This document shows positions 14,704-15,783 of a stretch of 15,783 bases of DNA, in pieces. The stretch is from positions 1 through 15,783 of the forward strand of contig CAZHGD010000177.1 in NCBI GenBank assembly GCA_964531735.1, in the 5' to 3' direction. Within the stretch, counting starts at the first letter, position 1. Every line of letters starts with the position of its first letter. Origin of the DNA: CAZHGD01 sp964531735 (GTDB taxonomy: Bacteria; Armatimonadota; UBA10988). The position numbers and the translations under genes were made by a program. The notes beneath the pieces were generated by a model that had not been told where the DNA came from, searched no databases, and was given only the letters and a program-made list of their open reading frames with translations.

Positions 14704-15783
14704 CGCCCACCTCCATTGGCCACGAGGCCAACCGGCGCGACTGTCAAGGGGAGTGCCGCCAGCGAGGGCACCGGCGGTCCGAGCGGCGCCGCGCCGGTCG
14801 CGCGCGCGGTCCGGCGCGAACCTGCCGCGGCCAGCGCGTCGGTGCGCTCGACGGTGGTCACCTCGGCGGTGCCGACGGCACGGTGGTAGGCCACCACCGC
14901 TTCGTCCACCGCCAGGTCCAGGTCGATCACCGTCCGCCGGATCTCGGCCAGCCGGCGTCGCGCGTCGAGCACGTCCAGCAGGTTCAGCTCACCGGCCCGG
15001 TAGCCCACCTGCGCCAGCTCTGCCAGCCGCTGCGCCCGTTGGACCACCTGCCCCAGGTAGGCGGCCCGGCGCCGGACAGCCTGCGTGATCGCCACGCTGG
15101 CCTGGGCCACTTCCAGAGCGACCTCGCGGCGGACCGTGGCCAGTTCGGCGCTGGCCTGTGCGGCCTCGCCGGCCGCGGCGGCCCGCTCGCCACCCAGGCG
15201 ACCCGTGTCCCACAACGGCAGGCTGAAGGTCAGGCGCAGGCCGTGCTCGCGGTCCTCGCGGAAGCCGGCCGCCTCCACCGACGGCAGACGCTGCGCCCGA
15301 GCCAGGTCGAGCTGGCCCCGCCGCTGCATGACGCGGAACTCGGCGGCGCGAACCCTCGGCCGTGCCGTCGCGCTGACATCGGGCACCTTGGTGGCCGCGT
15401 CGGGTACGGCCAGCGAGCGCTCGGCGGCGACCCGGGTCTCACTGGCCAGGTCGCGGCCCAGCAGGCTGTTGAGCGCGGGCTGCGCGGTGGCCACGGCGGC
15501 TTCGGCCGCGGCGAGTTCCTGCTCGGCCTGGCTCAGCTCGAGTTCGGTACGCAGCAGGTCCACACCGGGCCGCTCGCCCACCTCGACCGCCTTGGCCGCG
15601 GCGGCGCGCAGGTGTTGCACCAGCGCCACGTCGAGTTGGCGCGCGGCCACCTGCCGCTGCGCGGCGGCCAGGCGCCAGTAAGCGGTCCAGACCGCGGCGC
15701 GCACCTCCAAACGCAGCTCGTCGGCGTCGAGCGCGTACGGCGGCCGCAGCGCCACGTTGCCGATGTTCGTCAGCACGTAGCTG
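14700..15783 (-). CDS. TolC-family outer-membrane efflux protein (5' end outside window)
   Basis: This trimeric outer-membrane channel is the exit duct of the tripartite metal efflux pump. The frame is open to the window edge, with Ser and Tyr codons upstream of the first GTG at 15776. The gene is therefore partial, with about 360 residues seen. Two long coiled helical stretches are visible. One is VWTAYWRLAAAQRQVAARQL through TELELSQAEQELAAAEAAV and LNSLLGRD. The other runs from ATVRREVALEVAQAS to GYRAGELNLLDVLDARRRLA, the classic TolC-type repeat with its conserved G-x-x-x-x-x-D/L-L-D element. Between them LPSVEAAGF and LRLTFSLPLWDTGRLGGE mark beta strands and the domain border. The last 50 or so residues are a Pro/Ala-rich extension without family similarity that I can see. 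Its stop overlaps the adaptor start as ATGA. Confidence 0.87.
   Translation of the reverse strand, partial: SYVLTNIGNVALRPPYALDADELRLEVRAAVWTAYWRLAAAQRQVAARQLDVALVQHLRAAAAKAVEVGERPGVDLLRTELELSQAEQELAAAEAAVATAQPALNSLLGRDLASETRVAAERSLAVPDAATKVPDVSATARPRVRAAEFRVMQRRGQLDLARAQRLPSVEAAGFREDREHGLRLTFSLPLWDTGRLGGERAAAAGEAAQASAELATVRREVALEVAQASVAITQAVRRRAAYLGQVVQRAQRLAELAQVGYRAGELNLLDVLDARRRLAEIRRTVIDLDLAVDEAVVAYHRAVGTAEVTTVERTDALAAAGSRRTARATGAAPLGPPVPSLAALPLTVAPVGLVANGGGR

Noticed and set aside
13607..15088. 493-codon open frame on the plus strand opposite the adaptor and channel genes
   Set aside because: Low-complexity Ser/Ala/Arg translation without any domain. It is a by-product of high GC opposite strongly supported coding sequence.

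Overview
The window is a very GC-rich stretch of chromosome from a Gram-negative (diderm) bacterium. It encodes an OprB-type outer-membrane porin and a three-part RND efflux system with an outer-membrane channel. Nearly every base is coding and Shine-Dalgarno sites are strong. ClpC-type unfoldase, PepA, a secreted beta-helix carbohydrate-active protein and an odd, very long efflux adaptor suggest a Planctomycetota-like or related environmental lineage. That assignment is an inference from gene content only. A run of exactly 100 Ns shows that the sequence is a draft scaffold, possibly from a metagenome.

Layout. (1) 1-2675, housekeeping: the 3' end of clpC (+) runs into a convergent pair on the minus strand, pepA (leucyl aminopeptidase) followed by a small P-loop kinase of the uridine-kinase-like family. 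(2) 2676-6138, plus strand: a MATE multidrug exporter and, 34 bp later, a secreted parallel beta-helix protein resembling polysaccharide-active enzymes. (3) 6168-9083, minus strand: an OprB-family carbohydrate-selective porin and, downstream of it, a methyl-accepting chemotaxis receptor whose 3' part is interrupted by the assembly gap. Its true C-terminus can be read on the far side of the gap in another frame. (4) 9084-9267: a short intergenic region with a perfect 15-bp inverted repeat (end of the efflux operon) and two overlapping small dyads on the porin side. (5) 9268-15783, minus strand: a tightly coupled heavy-metal efflux operon in the order outer-membrane factor (5' end outside the window), periplasmic adaptor, then CzcA-type RND pump. 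The first two genes overlap by ATGA. The stop codon of the second touches the ribosome site of the third.

How they work together: the CBA operon should export divalent or monovalent metal ions from the periplasm or cytoplasm across both membranes. The porin, beta-helix protein and chemoreceptor share a possible carbohydrate theme, although no substrate can be named. The most unusual item is the 732-residue efflux adaptor. It has a His-rich Gly-Glu-His repeat after its membrane anchor and a helical region of about 390 residues with five motifs spaced like the tip (R-L-S) motif of AcrA/MacA, where one would be expected.
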